A stretch of DNA of 60,710 nt from an uncultured Eubacteriales bacterium (GTDB taxonomy: Bacteria; Bacillota; Clostridia; Oscillospirales; Oscillospiraceae), in NCBI GenBank assembly GCA_949293985.1, contig CASFFN010000004.1, positions 1 to 60,710 on the forward strand, written 5' to 3'. Below the pieces are notes generated by a model. It saw nothing but the letters and a program-made list of their open reading frames with translations, had not been told where the DNA came from and made no database searches. The first letter of the stretch is position 1. Each line of letters begins with the position of its first letter. This document shows positions 14,207 to 22,268 of this stretch, piece after piece. The translations under genes were made by a program, and so were the position numbers.

Positions 14207-15073
14207 TTACACATACACGCCGCACAGGTAGCCGATACCGGTGAGAACGCCTGCCATCACCAGAATCAGGCCCATGAGCTTCATGGGGGACCAGCGCTTC
14301 TTGGCGTACAGATGATACACGCCCAAAGTCAGGCCCAAAGGCAGAATCTTGGGGAAGATGGTGTTGAGCATATTGTCCGCATTGAACAGCACCTGATTTT
14401 CCAGAATGGTGCCGGTGGTTGCATCGTACACATCCTTTGTAATCTGGATGGGCAGGGACACGGACACGAAGGAAGCGGTCAGAGCGCCCACCACAATCAG
14501 GCCCATCACCGTCATGGTGTTGGTGAGCTTATCCAGCTGGCCGTTGGCCATGATATTCTGCATACCCTCCAGGCCGGAACGGTAGCCGAACTTGAACAGG
14601 AAGTAGCTCAGGCAGCAGGTGAGAATGGGGTAAGCAATGAGGTACAGGGCAGCGCCCAGCCAGGAGGTGGCGGTGCTGGCCTGGGAGATGGACAGGCAGA
14701 TGGTCAGAAGGATGGGGATGATGGTGGCAACCCACAAAGAGTCACCGATGGCGGAGGTGGGGCCGATGAGGGCAGTCTTGACGGAGCTGATAATCTCCGG
14801 GCTGCACTTGCCGTTGGCGTTGGCCTCCTCCATGCCGCAGACGATGCCGTTGACAATGGAACCAACCTGGGATTCGGTGTTGAACAGGGAGGTGTGGCGC
14901 TTCAGGGCCTCTGCCTTTTCCTCCTTGGTGTCGTACAGTTCCTCAATCACCGGAGCCATGGACTGACCGAAGGCCATACCCAGCATACTCTCCGCCTGCT
15001 GGGAGCAGCCGTTAAAGAAGAACCAGTTCCAAAAGGATTTCTTTAATGTCTTTTCACGAATTTTCTTTTCCAT
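14207..15073 (-). CDS. PTS mannose-family EIID
   Basis: A 288-residue EIID membrane component. The family pattern is complete: FWNWFFFNGCSQQAESMLGMAF near the N-terminus, TSLFNTES, a conserved GIVCGMEEANA, and ALIGPTSAIGDSLWVATIIPI, which marks EIID. Hydrophobic segments are concentrated in the last half. With EIIC it forms the transport channel. It is two bases downstream of the EIIC gene. Confidence 0.93.
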   Translation of the reverse strand: MEKKIREKTLKKSFWNWFFFNGCSQQAESMLGMAFGQSMAPVIEELYDTKEEKAEALKRHTSLFNTESQVGSIVNGIVCGMEEANANGKCSPEIISSVKTALIGPTSAIGDSLWVATIIPILLTICLSISQASTATSWLGAALYLIAYPILTCCLSYFLFKFGYRSGLEGMQNIMANGQLDKLTNTMTVMGLIVVGALTASFVSVSLPIQITKDVYDATTGTILENQVLFNADNMLNTIFPKILPLGLTLGVYHLYAKKRWSPMKLMGLILVMAGVLTGIGYLCGVYV

Positions 15074-15075
15074 GT

Positions 15076-15858
15076 TTATGCCTCCACTTTCACTCTGTCA
15101 TAGGCAACGAAGTACAGCACGGCAGTGATCACAGCCACCACAGCCACAGCCATGGTGCTCAGGCCGAAGTAGGTCACCAGGATGAAGCCTGCCAGGAAGA
15201 TGACAATGTGGTACTTCTTCTTCAGCAGGAAGGAAAGGATGATGCCCATTCCCAGGGAGGCCATCATGCCGCCGAATACGCTGAGCAGCGTGGTGATCCA
15301 GCCGGGAATCAGGGTGGCGAAGTCTGCCTGACCGGAAGCTACGGTCATGGAGGTGAGGATGATGACGGCGGGGATGAACCGGCAGGCAAAGCCGATGGCC
15401 TGACCGCCAATCACATTGGGGATATACATTTTCTTGGTCTCACCGGCCTCGGCGTACTTGTTGGCAAGACGGTTCAGAGGCAGGTTCAGGGCGTAGGATA
15501 CGTTCCACATCAGCTGGCCCACCAGGCCGCCGATACCGGCAAATACCACCGCAAGACCAATGAGTTCCGTGGTGCCCATGCCCTGTCCGAAGGCCAGAGC
15601 GCCGGCGGTGCCGATGTAGGTGGCGTAGCTAAGATCCCAGGCAACAGCGCCGCCGGGGGTCACATTGCCCATGTACATGATTTGCAGGGGGATACCCACC
15701 ACCATGGCGGTACCCACATCTCCCATGATGAGGCCCACGATGAAGGCTGCCACCAGAGGACGGCCCAGGCCGTACCAGCCGATGGTGTTGCCCACAATGG
15801 AACCGATGGAGCCCAAATAAATAAACAATGCGATTAAAATGATTTGCAGCACATTCAT
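15076..15858 (-). CDS. PTS mannose-family EIIC
   Basis: A 260-residue polytopic EIIC: MNVLQIILIALFIYLGSI, LGRPLVAAFIVGLIMGDVGTAM, IPLQIMYMGNVTPGGAV and a C-terminal hydrophobic half. The length and signature match the sorbose-specific IIC family (EII-Sor). The ATG at 15858 is preceded by GGAGAGAG. An in-frame extension upstream runs through the EIIB gene in another frame and is rejected. Confidence 0.92.
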   Translation of the reverse strand: MNVLQIILIALFIYLGSIGSIVGNTIGWYGLGRPLVAAFIVGLIMGDVGTAMVVGIPLQIMYMGNVTPGGAVAWDLSYATYIGTAGALAFGQGMGTTELIGLAVVFAGIGGLVGQLMWNVSYALNLPLNRLANKYAEAGETKKMYIPNVIGGQAIGFACRFIPAVIILTSMTVASGQADFATLIPGWITTLLSVFGGMMASLGMGIILSFLLKKKYHIVIFLAGFILVTYFGLSTMAVAVVAVITAVLYFVAYDRVKVEA

Positions 15859-15883
15859 GATTTCTCTCTCCTGTTCTTTGTTG

Positions 15884-16372
15884 TTACAGAGTTTCCTTGA
15901 AGGCCGACCAGGTGAGCTTGGTGCCGTTGGGCAGCTGGTGGAACACGATGTCCACGCCCTCCGCTGCCAGGGAATCCAGCAATGCCACATCCTGGTCACT
16001 GAGATAGAAGATGCCGGTGGCGCCGCTGACCTTGTGCACCGTGTCGCTCCGCTTTGCCATATTGCCCAGAATCAGCTGGCGGCAGCCCGGAATGTGTTCC
16101 CGGATTCGCTCCAGAACCTGGGGCAGCTTCACAATCACCAGGCGGTTGCTGTCGCTGCCAGCCTTCAGAAGGGCGTTGGCCTCGTCAGCCGTCACGATAC
16201 TGGTCTTATAGTTTTTGGGGACGCCCATGGTCATAATGGACTTTAACATCGGGTTGCTGGCGCTGGCATCGTCGATGGCGATAATCTCCTGGATGCCAAG
16301 AGTGGGGCACCAGGCCACAATGGTCTGTCCGTGAATCAGGCGGTCATCCACCCGTACATATACATTACCCAT
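15884..16372 (-). CDS. PTS mannose-family EIIB
   Basis: A 162-residue EIIB of the mannose family. MGNVYVRVDDRLIHGQTIVAW carries His14, the residue phosphorylated by EIIA that passes phosphate to the sugar. The rest follows the family pattern with IIAIDDASASNPMLK and the ILGNMAKR / FYLSDQDVALL region. It is the first PTS gene in the operon after the PIG-L-like gene, with AAAGGAGG before its start. Confidence 0.93.
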   Translation of the reverse strand: MGNVYVRVDDRLIHGQTIVAWCPTLGIQEIIAIDDASASNPMLKSIMTMGVPKNYKTSIVTADEANALLKAGSDSNRLVIVKLPQVLERIREHIPGCRQLILGNMAKRSDTVHKVSGATGIFYLSDQDVALLDSLAAEGVDIVFHQLPNGTKLTWSAFKETL

Positions 16373-16410
16373 GTGTTTTCCTCCTTTCTTTTATGATGTG
16401 GAAAGCTACA

Positions 16411-17091
16411 TTACCACAGGGAAGGCTCGATGAGGCTGGCGTACATATAGTTCACGGTGAACCCATTGCTGCCGCACTCGATGCTGCGAACCTTGCCGTT
16501 GGTGGTATAGTAAGGAATATAGGGGAAATCGTTGATTTCGCCGTTGAATACCTGATAGACCTTCAGGCCCCGGAACCACTGCTCCTGCTCCTCCGGGGTG
16601 AGGACGAAGTAGGCCTGGGGAATGAAGCCCACCAGATCCTCGAAGGTCTCGCCGTAAAGCAGGCGGATGGGATTGCCCTTCCGGCGGAGGTTCTTCACCG
16701 CCGTGGTCACCGCATCGTGGGTGTTGATGTGCCGGGGGTGCATGGAGCCCCGCCAATGGGTGATGACCAGCTCCACCTTTTCCTTTTCAAAGTAGTCCTC
16801 CAGCCGGGCGGCAAACTCCTGGGTGGAAGGCATATTGCTGGATACATAGCCCAGCCAGATGGTGTCGCCCCCCAGCACCTGAGCCGCCTCCTTATTCTGC
16901 TCCAGCAGGGACTTGAGGTAAGCCGCCTTGGCTTCCTCCGTGGCGTTGGGGTCCTCCAGACGCCCCTGGGTCACATGGATGTAGGTGCAGTGGGCACCCT
17001 CCCTGGCATATTTCAGCATCAGGGGGCCGCCCATCAGCTCCGCATCCAGGGAATGGGCACCGATGCTCACAATTCGTTTCAAAGTTCCCAT
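16411..17091 (-). CDS. PIG-L-like (LmbE) protein with an altered active site
   Basis: A 226-residue member of the PIG-L/LmbE family, typically zinc-dependent deacetylases of N-acetylglucosamine derivatives. The N-terminal motif, normally AHPDDE, reads IGAHSLDAELMGG: His and the second Asp (zinc ligands) are kept, but the first Asp, the general base in MshB, is Leu. A third ligand could come from HPRHINTHDAVTTA near residue 110-122. The gene sits between a GNAT gene and a PTS for a sugar, so an N-acetyl-sugar substrate fits the context, but activity is uncertain because of the missing base. Confidence 0.75.
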   Translation of the reverse strand: MGTLKRIVSIGAHSLDAELMGGPLMLKYAREGAHCTYIHVTQGRLEDPNATEEAKAAYLKSLLEQNKEAAQVLGGDTIWLGYVSSNMPSTQEFAARLEDYFEKEKVELVITHWRGSMHPRHINTHDAVTTAVKNLRRKGNPIRLLYGETFEDLVGFIPQAYFVLTPEEQEQWFRGLKVYQVFNGEINDFPYIPYYTTNGKVRSIECGSNGFTVNYMYASLIEPSLW

Positions 17092-17103
17092 AGGTCTTTC
17101 CTC

Positions 17104-18048
17104 TCAATCTCCGAAGAATTTTTTATAGGAGGTAAAGCTGCGGAATACGTGCAGCCCCTTCCGCTCGTAGTAGCGCCGTCCCGGGTCGTCGGTGGTGACG
17201 AAGAACATATGGTAGATGCCCCGTCTTGCCATCTCCTGCTGGGCAAAATCCAGCAGGATACTCCCCAGGCCCTCGTTTCGCATATTCTTATCGATGCCGA
17301 TAGGGCCGAACCGGGAGGGGTTGCCGTCAATCATCCGCATACTGAAGCCGCAGATTTTTCCTTCCGGGCTGAGCACCAGCAGAATCAAGTCCTCTGCGGT
17401 GCCGTTCTGCATGGCAATCAGGGCGTTGCGCTTCCAACCGCCGCCGAAGTTGTCCCGGTTGAATTCCAGCAGCTCCAGGGCATAGTCGTAGGTGAAGTTC
17501 ACAAACCGGTAGCCCTTGGCCTCTGCCGCCGCCTTTTTGGCCAGTCCCTCCGGACTGATTTGGAAGCCATGGAGGTCCTTGCACATGGAGTAGTCGGTGC
17601 TGCCGGCCTCATAGCCCAGTTTCTCAAAGAAAGGCGCTGCCGCCGGGTAATTTTCCTTGTCAATGCCCGGGAAGAAATATCCGGGGCTGTAGGCAAAGAG
17701 GGTGATGTTCTTGGCTCCACGGGAGCGCATATCCGCCTCGCTGCGCTGCACCAGCCGGGTTCCGATGCCCTGGCGGCGGTAAGCCTCCGCCACAAAGATT
17801 GCCACAATCCATCCTCTGTCCGGCTCCACGCCCCGCTCCAGGTAGGGGAACTTCCGGCGCATACCCAGGCAGAAGCCTACCACCTGTTCCTGCTCCAGCG
17901 CCACATAGCACAGCGCCGGGTCAAAGTTCTCGTCAAACAGAGCCTGCCGACGGAATTTTCCCACGGTGATGGTGTCATAGGTCAGGCACTGATTCCAAAG
18001 CGCCACCACCTGGGCTTCATAGGCCTGGCTGTAGTTTACAATTTCCAT
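17104..18048 (-). CDS. Tandem GNAT acetyltransferase
   Basis: A 314-residue protein with two GNAT domains. The first has GWIVAIFVAEAYRRQGIGTRLVQRSEADMR (acetyl-CoA loop RRQGIG, about residues 88-95). The second has PIGIDKNMRNEGLGSILLDFAQQEMARRG near 250. Acceptor substrate is unknown; the place inside a murQ-PTS operon suggests an amino sugar or muropeptide. The ATG at 18048 has AAGGAG upstream and lies 13 bases from the murQ stop; the longer open frame overlaps murQ and is rejected. Confidence 0.85.
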   Translation of the reverse strand: MEIVNYSQAYEAQVVALWNQCLTYDTITVGKFRRQALFDENFDPALCYVALEQEQVVGFCLGMRRKFPYLERGVEPDRGWIVAIFVAEAYRRQGIGTRLVQRSEADMRSRGAKNITLFAYSPGYFFPGIDKENYPAAAPFFEKLGYEAGSTDYSMCKDLHGFQISPEGLAKKAAAEAKGYRFVNFTYDYALELLEFNRDNFGGGWKRNALIAMQNGTAEDLILLVLSPEGKICGFSMRMIDGNPSRFGPIGIDKNMRNEGLGSILLDFAQQEMARRGIYHMFFVTTDDPGRRYYERKGLHVFRSFTSYKKFFGD

Positions 18049-18061
18049 GGTTATCCACTCC

Positions 18062-18961
18062 TTATTCCCGAATTGCCTCCCGGACATGGCCTTTTGCCTG
18101 GTCCAGGCGTTTCTGGGCGGCTTCTGCATCACAGTTAGCCAAAATCATTACGATGGCCTTCTTGCAGGAACCTCCCGCCTCCAGTATCATCTTTTTGGCT
18201 GTCTCCCGGTTGACTCCGGTAGCCTCCATGACAATGTTCTGGGCTCTTGTCACCAGCTTTTCATTGGTCTGCACCACATCCACCATCAGGTTCTGATAGG
18301 CCTTTCCGCAGCCTACCATGGTGGCGGTGGAAATCATATTGAGAATCAGCTTCTGACAGGTACCGGCTTTCAGCCGGGTGGAACCGGTGAGCACCTCCGG
18401 CCCCGGCACCACCTCAATGGCCAGCTGGGCATATTTTCCGATGATGGACCCGGGGTTACAGGAGATGGCTACCGTGTGGCACCCCACCTCCGTGGCATAT
18501 TCCAGGCCCCCCAGCACATAGGGGGTGCGGCCGGAGGCGGCAATGCCAATCACCAGATCCTCCTTGGCCAGATGGATTTTCTGCAAATCCAGGCGCCCCA
18601 GGTTCGGATCGTCCTCTGCCCCTTCCACAGCCCTGACAAAGGCCTTCTCACCCCCGGCAATCAGCCCCACCACCAAGGAGGGGTCCACCCCGAAGGTTGG
18701 GGGACATTCCACAGCATCCAGCACTCCCAGACGGCCGCTGGTTCCGGCCCCCATATAGATGATTCGTCCCCCGGATTGTATGGAGGCAATCCCCCAGGCG
18801 ACACATTGGGCGACATGGGGTAACTCAGGCTGAATGACCTGGGCTATCCGGGCATCCTCCTGATTCATCGCAGTCACAATTTCCAGCGGAGTCATGGTAT
18901 CCAGCAGCATGGTGTTGGGATTCCGAGTCTCCGTGGACATATTCGCCAGATTCAAACTCAT
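18062..18961 (-). CDS. murQ: N-acetylmuramic acid 6-phosphate etherase
   Basis: A 299-residue SIS-fold etherase that splits MurNAc-6-P into GlcNAc-6-P and D-lactate. Signature stretches are STETRNPNTMLLD at the N-terminus, YMGAGTSGRLGVLDAVECPPTFG (sugar-phosphate loop 71-77, catalytic Glu85), and GIAASGRTPYVLGGLEYA. Length matches the family. It is the first gene of a seven-gene operon with a consensus promoter at 19051-19079 and a palindromic operator. GAGGAG precedes the chosen ATG; an upstream in-frame Met has no ribosome site. Confidence 0.95.
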   Translation of the reverse strand: MSLNLANMSTETRNPNTMLLDTMTPLEIVTAMNQEDARIAQVIQPELPHVAQCVAWGIASIQSGGRIIYMGAGTSGRLGVLDAVECPPTFGVDPSLVVGLIAGGEKAFVRAVEGAEDDPNLGRLDLQKIHLAKEDLVIGIAASGRTPYVLGGLEYATEVGCHTVAISCNPGSIIGKYAQLAIEVVPGPEVLTGSTRLKAGTCQKLILNMISTATMVGCGKAYQNLMVDVVQTNEKLVTRAQNIVMEATGVNRETAKKMILEAGGSCKKAIVMILANCDAEAAQKRLDQAKGHVREAIRE

Positions 18962-19017
18962 AATCTTGCTCCTCTGCAACACGCTATTCTTTTGTTTTCT
19001 CTTGTACCCCCCAGGAG

Positions 19018-19029
19018 GTACATTTGTAC
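19018..19029. promoter_or_regulatory. Second palindrome in the murQ leader
   Basis: GTACA-TT-TGTAC is a perfect 12-bp palindrome about 25 bp downstream of the -10, next to another GTACC...GGTAC pair at 19003-19020. It could be an auxiliary regulator site or a leader hairpin. Confidence 0.45.
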
Positions 19030-19050
19030 TTGATTTCTTCTGATGAGCCT

Positions 19051-19079
19051 ATTATAATCAAGTAGACACAATGTGTCAA
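19051..19079 (-). promoter_or_regulatory. murQ operon promoter with internal operator
   Basis: Reverse strand: perfect TTGACA, 17-bp spacer, perfect TATAAT. A 13-bp palindrome GACACA-A-TGTGTC (19065-19077) fills the spacer next to the -35, a classical repressor position. The divergent RpiR/MurR-type gene is the likely regulator. Confidence 0.85.
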
Positions 19080-19249
19080 TAAAACAGCACTTTCATGTAA
19101 CTTTGTTTCACAACCTGGATTTCCTTCATACCTTTTGGCCGTTTTGTTGAAACTACCCAGAAATTCCCAGAAAGGATATGGTATTTTTATACAACCTCAT
19201 CCTTTGCTTTTTGTTCATTCTGTGCACACTTTGAAAGGAGGCAACTACC

Positions 19250-20098
19250 ATGACCAGCGCGCTTCTGAAACTCCGGGAAGCGTCCGACAACCTCAGCCCC
19301 ACGGAACGGGCTGTTGCGGAGCAGATACTCCGCTCTCCCGAGCTTGTAACCCAGCTGAGCATTCATGAATTGGCAAAGAGGACCTTTTCCTCCTCCGCCA
19401 CCATTGTCCGGCTGTGCAGCCACATCGGATATTCCGGCTACCGGGCCTTCCGCCAGGCCGTTTCCCAGGAGCTGGCCGTCCGCTCCCAGCTTCACAAGTC
19501 CCAGGAGAAGCAAATCGAGCCCATGGACACCGTAGAGCAGATTATGGAGAAGATCACCTACCGGAACATTCTGTCCCTGGAGCAGACCCGGGCGCTGCTG
19601 GACCCGGAAATTCTACAGAAATGCGTGGAGCTGATTCAGAATGCCCGGGTCATCTATCTGTTTGGCATCGGTGCCTCCTTCTGCGCCGCCAAGGACCTGT
19701 ATCTGAAGCTGCTGCGGATTGACAAAATCACCATTCTCAACGAGGACTGGCATTCCCAGCTGATTCAGGCACGAAACGCCACCCCCCAGGACGTGGGAAT
19801 CGTCTTTTCCTATTCCGGCGCTACCGTGGAGATGATTGAGTGCCTCAAGGCCATGAAGGAAAACGGTGTTCCCACCATTGCCATGACCCGGTTCGTCAAG
19901 TCCCCTATCTCCACTCTGGCAGATCACAAACTCTACATCGCCGCCAACGAGGCTCTGTTCCGCACCGGCGCCATGGCCTCCCGGATCTCCCAGCTGAACA
20001 CAGTGGATATTCTCTACACCTGTCTTGCCAACCAGGAATATGAGCACGCCCTGAATCAAATGTCCCGTACCTACATCCGCAAGCCCGACGACCAATAA
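19250..20098 (+). CDS. MurR/RpiR-family transcriptional regulator
   Basis: A 282-residue regulator with an N-terminal RpiR helix-turn-helix (about residues 1-77: LSPTERAVAEQILRSPELV..LSIHELAKRTFSSSATIVRLCSHIGYSGYRAFRQ) and a C-terminal SIS sugar-phosphate-binding domain (about 110-255, with FGIGASFCAAKDLYLKLLRI and FSYSGATVEMIECLKAMKENG). It probably senses MurNAc-6-P or GlcNAc-6-P and controls the divergent murQ-PTS operon through the palindrome at 19065-19077. AAAGGAGG precedes the ATG. Confidence 0.92.
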   Translation: MTSALLKLREASDNLSPTERAVAEQILRSPELVTQLSIHELAKRTFSSSATIVRLCSHIGYSGYRAFRQAVSQELAVRSQLHKSQEKQIEPMDTVEQIMEKITYRNILSLEQTRALLDPEILQKCVELIQNARVIYLFGIGASFCAAKDLYLKLLRIDKITILNEDWHSQLIQARNATPQDVGIVFSYSGATVEMIECLKAMKENGVPTIAMTRFVKSPISTLADHKLYIAANEALFRTGAMASRISQLNTVDILYTCLANQEYEHALNQMSRTYIRKPDDQ

Positions 20099-20127
20099 AA
20101 AACGCCCTCCGGAGTTTTCCGGAGGGC
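20095..20127. terminator. Terminator shared by the RpiR gene and tag
   Basis: GCCCTCCGGA and TCCGGAGGGC pair across a short T loop. The reverse-strand product has TTTTTT after the stem; the forward side has only AAAATTC, so it is stronger for tag. Confidence 0.8.
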
Positions 20128-20132
20128 AAAAT

Positions 20133-20675
20133 TCAACGAAAATCGCAGTCTGGGTCGTGGTCATTCACCACGCCCACCGCCTGCAAATAGGAATAGACGA
20201 TGGTCGTGCCCACGAAGGACATGCCCCGGGCTTTCAAATCCCGGGAAATCCGGTCGGACAGCTCCGAGTGGGTGGGCACCACCCCGGTGGTATTCACCAG
20301 GGTTTTCCCCTGAGTAAAGCCCCACAGATACCGGTCGAAGCTTCCGAATTCTTTTTGTATGTCCAGAAACACCTGAGCATTCTGGATGGCCGCCAGAATC
20401 TTTCTCCGGTTGCGGACAATCCCGGGATTTGCCATGAGGGATTCCACCTTTTCCGCAGAAAAATCCGCCACCACCGCCGGGTCAAAGCCCGCAAAGGCCG
20501 CTTCAAAGGCCTCCTGCTTGTTGAGAATGGTCAGCCAGGAAAGCCCCGCCTGGAAGCTCTCCAGAACCAGCATTTCAAAAAGCTGACGGTCGTCGTGCTC
20601 CGGCTTTCCCCACCGGTGGTCGTGGTAGGCGATGTACCGCTCTGAACGCAGGTCCACCCAACTGCACCGCTTCAT
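20133..20675 (-). CDS. tag: DNA-3-methyladenine glycosylase I
   Basis: A 180-residue Tag enzyme removing 3-methyladenine from alkylated DNA. The family opening MKRCSWVD, HDHRWGKPEHDDRQLFEMLVLESFQAGLSW and NKQEAFEAAFAGFDP are intact, as are the C-terminal GTTIVYSYLQAVGVVNDHDPDC residues. Cys4, His17 and C-terminal His and Cys match the zinc ligands of E. coli Tag. The start overlaps the end of the patatin gene by 4 bp, so the two form an operon. Confidence 0.95.
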   Translation of the reverse strand: MKRCSWVDLRSERYIAYHDHRWGKPEHDDRQLFEMLVLESFQAGLSWLTILNKQEAFEAAFAGFDPAVVADFSAEKVESLMANPGIVRNRRKILAAIQNAQVFLDIQKEFGSFDRYLWGFTQGKTLVNTTGVVPTHSELSDRISRDLKARGMSFVGTTIVYSYLQAVGVVNDHDPDCDFR

Positions 20676-21604
20676 GGCTTCTCTCCTTCCCCCATGCCCA
20701 GATAGGCCCGCAGCCCGGGCAGCTGGGCCTGGGCGTCCCGGTATCCCAGCCAGTAAAGGCTCAAAAGCTTCTCCAAATCCATTTCCAGCATTTTTACCGT
20801 GGGAGCCTGGGAGGGATGGATGACGAAAATCCGCCCCTGGGATTGGAGGCTGTCCATGGTATCACACTGGCGGTTGTAGGATTCATCTGTTTCTGCCAGC
20901 ACCTGGGCAAATTCCGGATAGTTCCGGTAAAACCGTTTTGCCACATGGGCAGCCTTGGGGCTGCTTTCCGCCCGGAATTCTTTGGTTCTGGTACGCACCA
21001 CCAGGACTTTATCATAGCCCTCATCCAACGCCCATTGGAAGGGCACCCGGTCGGCGCAGCCGCCGTCCAGGCAGGGCGTCCCCTCCACCTCCACCGGGCG
21101 GGACACATAGGGAATGGAGGCAGAGGCCTGCACCGCCTTCATCAGCTCCCGGCATTTTCCCTTCTCAAAGTATTCCGCCTTTCCCGTAAGGCAGCTGGTT
21201 GCCACCGCCACAAAGCGGTGATCCTCCCGGTAAAACACCTGGGCGTTCAAAGGGTCAAACCGGTTATATTCGTCCAGCACAAAATCAAAACCGATGATTC
21301 CGTGGTTGGCACGGTAGGCCTGCACCCCCACATACCGGGAATCCCACCGGTACTGCAAGTTGAACCGGGCGGAACGGCCGATTTGGCCCGCCGCATAGTT
21401 AAGGCCGTTCAACGCGCCGGCAGATACGCCCACGGTGCAGGAAAAATTGATACCGGCTTCCATCAGGCAATCCAGCACCCCGGAGGTATACATCCCCCGA
21501 AATCCGCCGCCCTCCAATACAATGCACCCCCGGACATATTGGGAAGCTGCCTGCTTTCTGGGGATTTTTTCCACTTCTGAAAATACGCTGTGTTTTTCTG
21601 TCAT
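20672..21604 (-). CDS. Patatin-like phospholipase
   Basis: A 310-residue patatin. The glycine-rich oxyanion loop is CIVLEGGGFRGMYTSGVLD (about residues 27-45), the nucleophile elbow is TVGVSAGALNG (Gly-x-Ser-x-Gly), and the catalytic Asp is in LDGGCADRVP (DGG). It resembles the bacterial YjjU/RssA-type cytoplasmic patatins. No signal peptide is seen. The start MTEKHS at 21604 is chosen because the promoter at 21659-21686 would lie inside the longer open frame. Confidence 0.88.
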   Translation of the reverse strand: MTEKHSVFSEVEKIPRKQAASQYVRGCIVLEGGGFRGMYTSGVLDCLMEAGINFSCTVGVSAGALNGLNYAAGQIGRSARFNLQYRWDSRYVGVQAYRANHGIIGFDFVLDEYNRFDPLNAQVFYREDHRFVAVATSCLTGKAEYFEKGKCRELMKAVQASASIPYVSRPVEVEGTPCLDGGCADRVPFQWALDEGYDKVLVVRTRTKEFRAESSPKAAHVAKRFYRNYPEFAQVLAETDESYNRQCDTMDSLQSQGRIFVIHPSQAPTVKMLEMDLEKLLSLYWLGYRDAQAQLPGLRAYLGMGEGEKP

Positions 21605-21658
21605 ATGCGACCTGCTTTCCGCGCGCGCCATCACAGAAAGGGCGGCGCTTATCCCTTT

Positions 21659-21686
21659 ATTATTCCAGAAAAAATCCATTTGTCAA
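21659..21686 (-). promoter_or_regulatory. Promoter of the patatin-tag operon
   Basis: Reverse strand: -35 TTGACA, 16-bp spacer, -10 AATAAT. Confidence 0.7.
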
Positions 21687-21816
21687 TAAGAAACTCCGGT
21701 TTTTTGCTTTCAGGCGGCCCCGCGACCGGCAATTCCCCTTGCCTCCCAGCTCCCCGGGAAAATCCGGCACTTCTTTTGTCCATTCCTTTCACTTTTCCCG
21801 AAAATACCTGACGCTG

Positions 21817-21933
21817 TAAAAAATGGTTCTGTCGTCCACCATAGGGACAAACGGTGTGACTGGCCCAGCGCGGATGATAGGAACCCTTATTATTTTGGCT
21901 CTGTCCCAACGATTGTCATAGAACCGAAAAAAT
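21817..21933. mobile_element. 101-bp MITE-like insertion with 7-8 bp target duplication
   Basis: The element spans 21825-21925. Its ends read GGTTCTGTC...AGGGACA and, on the other strand, GGTTCTATG...TGGGACA, giving imperfect terminal inverted repeats of about 24 bp. The flanks are TAAAAAAT (21817-21824) and GAAAAAAT (21926-21933), a 7-of-8 match consistent with an 8-bp target duplication. It has no coding capacity. The terminal layout and AT-rich 8-bp target suggest a derivative of an ISL3-like element, which is an inference. The rest of 21690-21816 shows nothing recognisable. Confidence 0.6.
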
Positions 21934-21960
21934 CCCGCTCTCTTACGAGAACGGGATTTT
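21927..21960 (-). terminator. Terminator of the five-tRNA operon
   Basis: Reverse strand: AATCCCG-TTCTC and GAGAG-CGGGATT pair around GTAA and are followed by TTTTTTC, directly after the tRNA-Cys CCA. The MITE-like element begins in or right beside the T-run. Confidence 0.85.
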
Positions 21961-22035
21961 TGGAGGTACCGCCCAGATTTGAACTGGGGAATGAGAGTTT
22001 TGCAGACTCTTGCCTTACCACTTGGCCACGGTACC
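21961..22035 (-). tRNA. tRNA-Cys (anticodon GCA)
   Basis: The acceptor arms GGTACCG and CGGTACC pair. The anticodon loop CTGCAAA gives GCA, and CCA is encoded at 21963-21961. It is the last gene of the operon. Confidence 0.95.
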
Positions 22036-22044
22036 ATATGAAAT

Positions 22045-22065
22045 TAGGAACGCACAGCGTTCCTA
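22045..22065. other. Spacer hairpin between tRNA-Gly and tRNA-Cys
   Basis: TAGGAACGC and GCGTTCCTA pair around ACA. It has no T-run and probably serves as a processing or spacer hairpin. Confidence 0.55.
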
Positions 22066-22072
22066 ATCTGTT

Positions 22073-22148
22073 TGGAGCGGGTGACGAGGCTCGAACTCGC
22101 TACCTCCACCTTGGCAAGGTGGCGCTCTACCGGATGAGCTACACCCGC
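22073..22148 (-). tRNA. tRNA-Gly (anticodon GCC)
   Basis: The acceptor arms are GCGGGTG and CACCCGC. The anticodon loop TTGCCAA gives GCC. CCA is encoded at 22075-22073. Confidence 0.95.
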
Positions 22149-22153
22149 ATATT

Positions 22154-22230
22154 TGGTGCCTCCGGTCGGAATCGAACCAACGACACGAGGATTTTCAGTC
22201 CTCTGCTCTACCTACTGAGCTACAGAGGCA
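22154..22230 (-). tRNA. tRNA-Phe (anticodon GAA)
   Basis: The acceptor arms are TGCCTCT and GGAGGCA. The anticodon loop CTGAAAA gives GAA. CCA is encoded at 22156-22154. Confidence 0.95.
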
Positions 22231-22268
22231 TATCGAGCAGGGCGTTTGCCCCGCTCGAATGCGATATT

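Noticed and set aside
16393..18138. A 581-codon forward open frame opposite the PIG-L and GNAT genes
   Set aside because: Antisense to recognisable genes; composition rich in His, Gly and Gln as expected for a mirror frame.
21604..21679. Longer patatin starting MDFFWNN
   Set aside because: The -10 element of the likely promoter falls inside this stretch and no ribosome site suits it.
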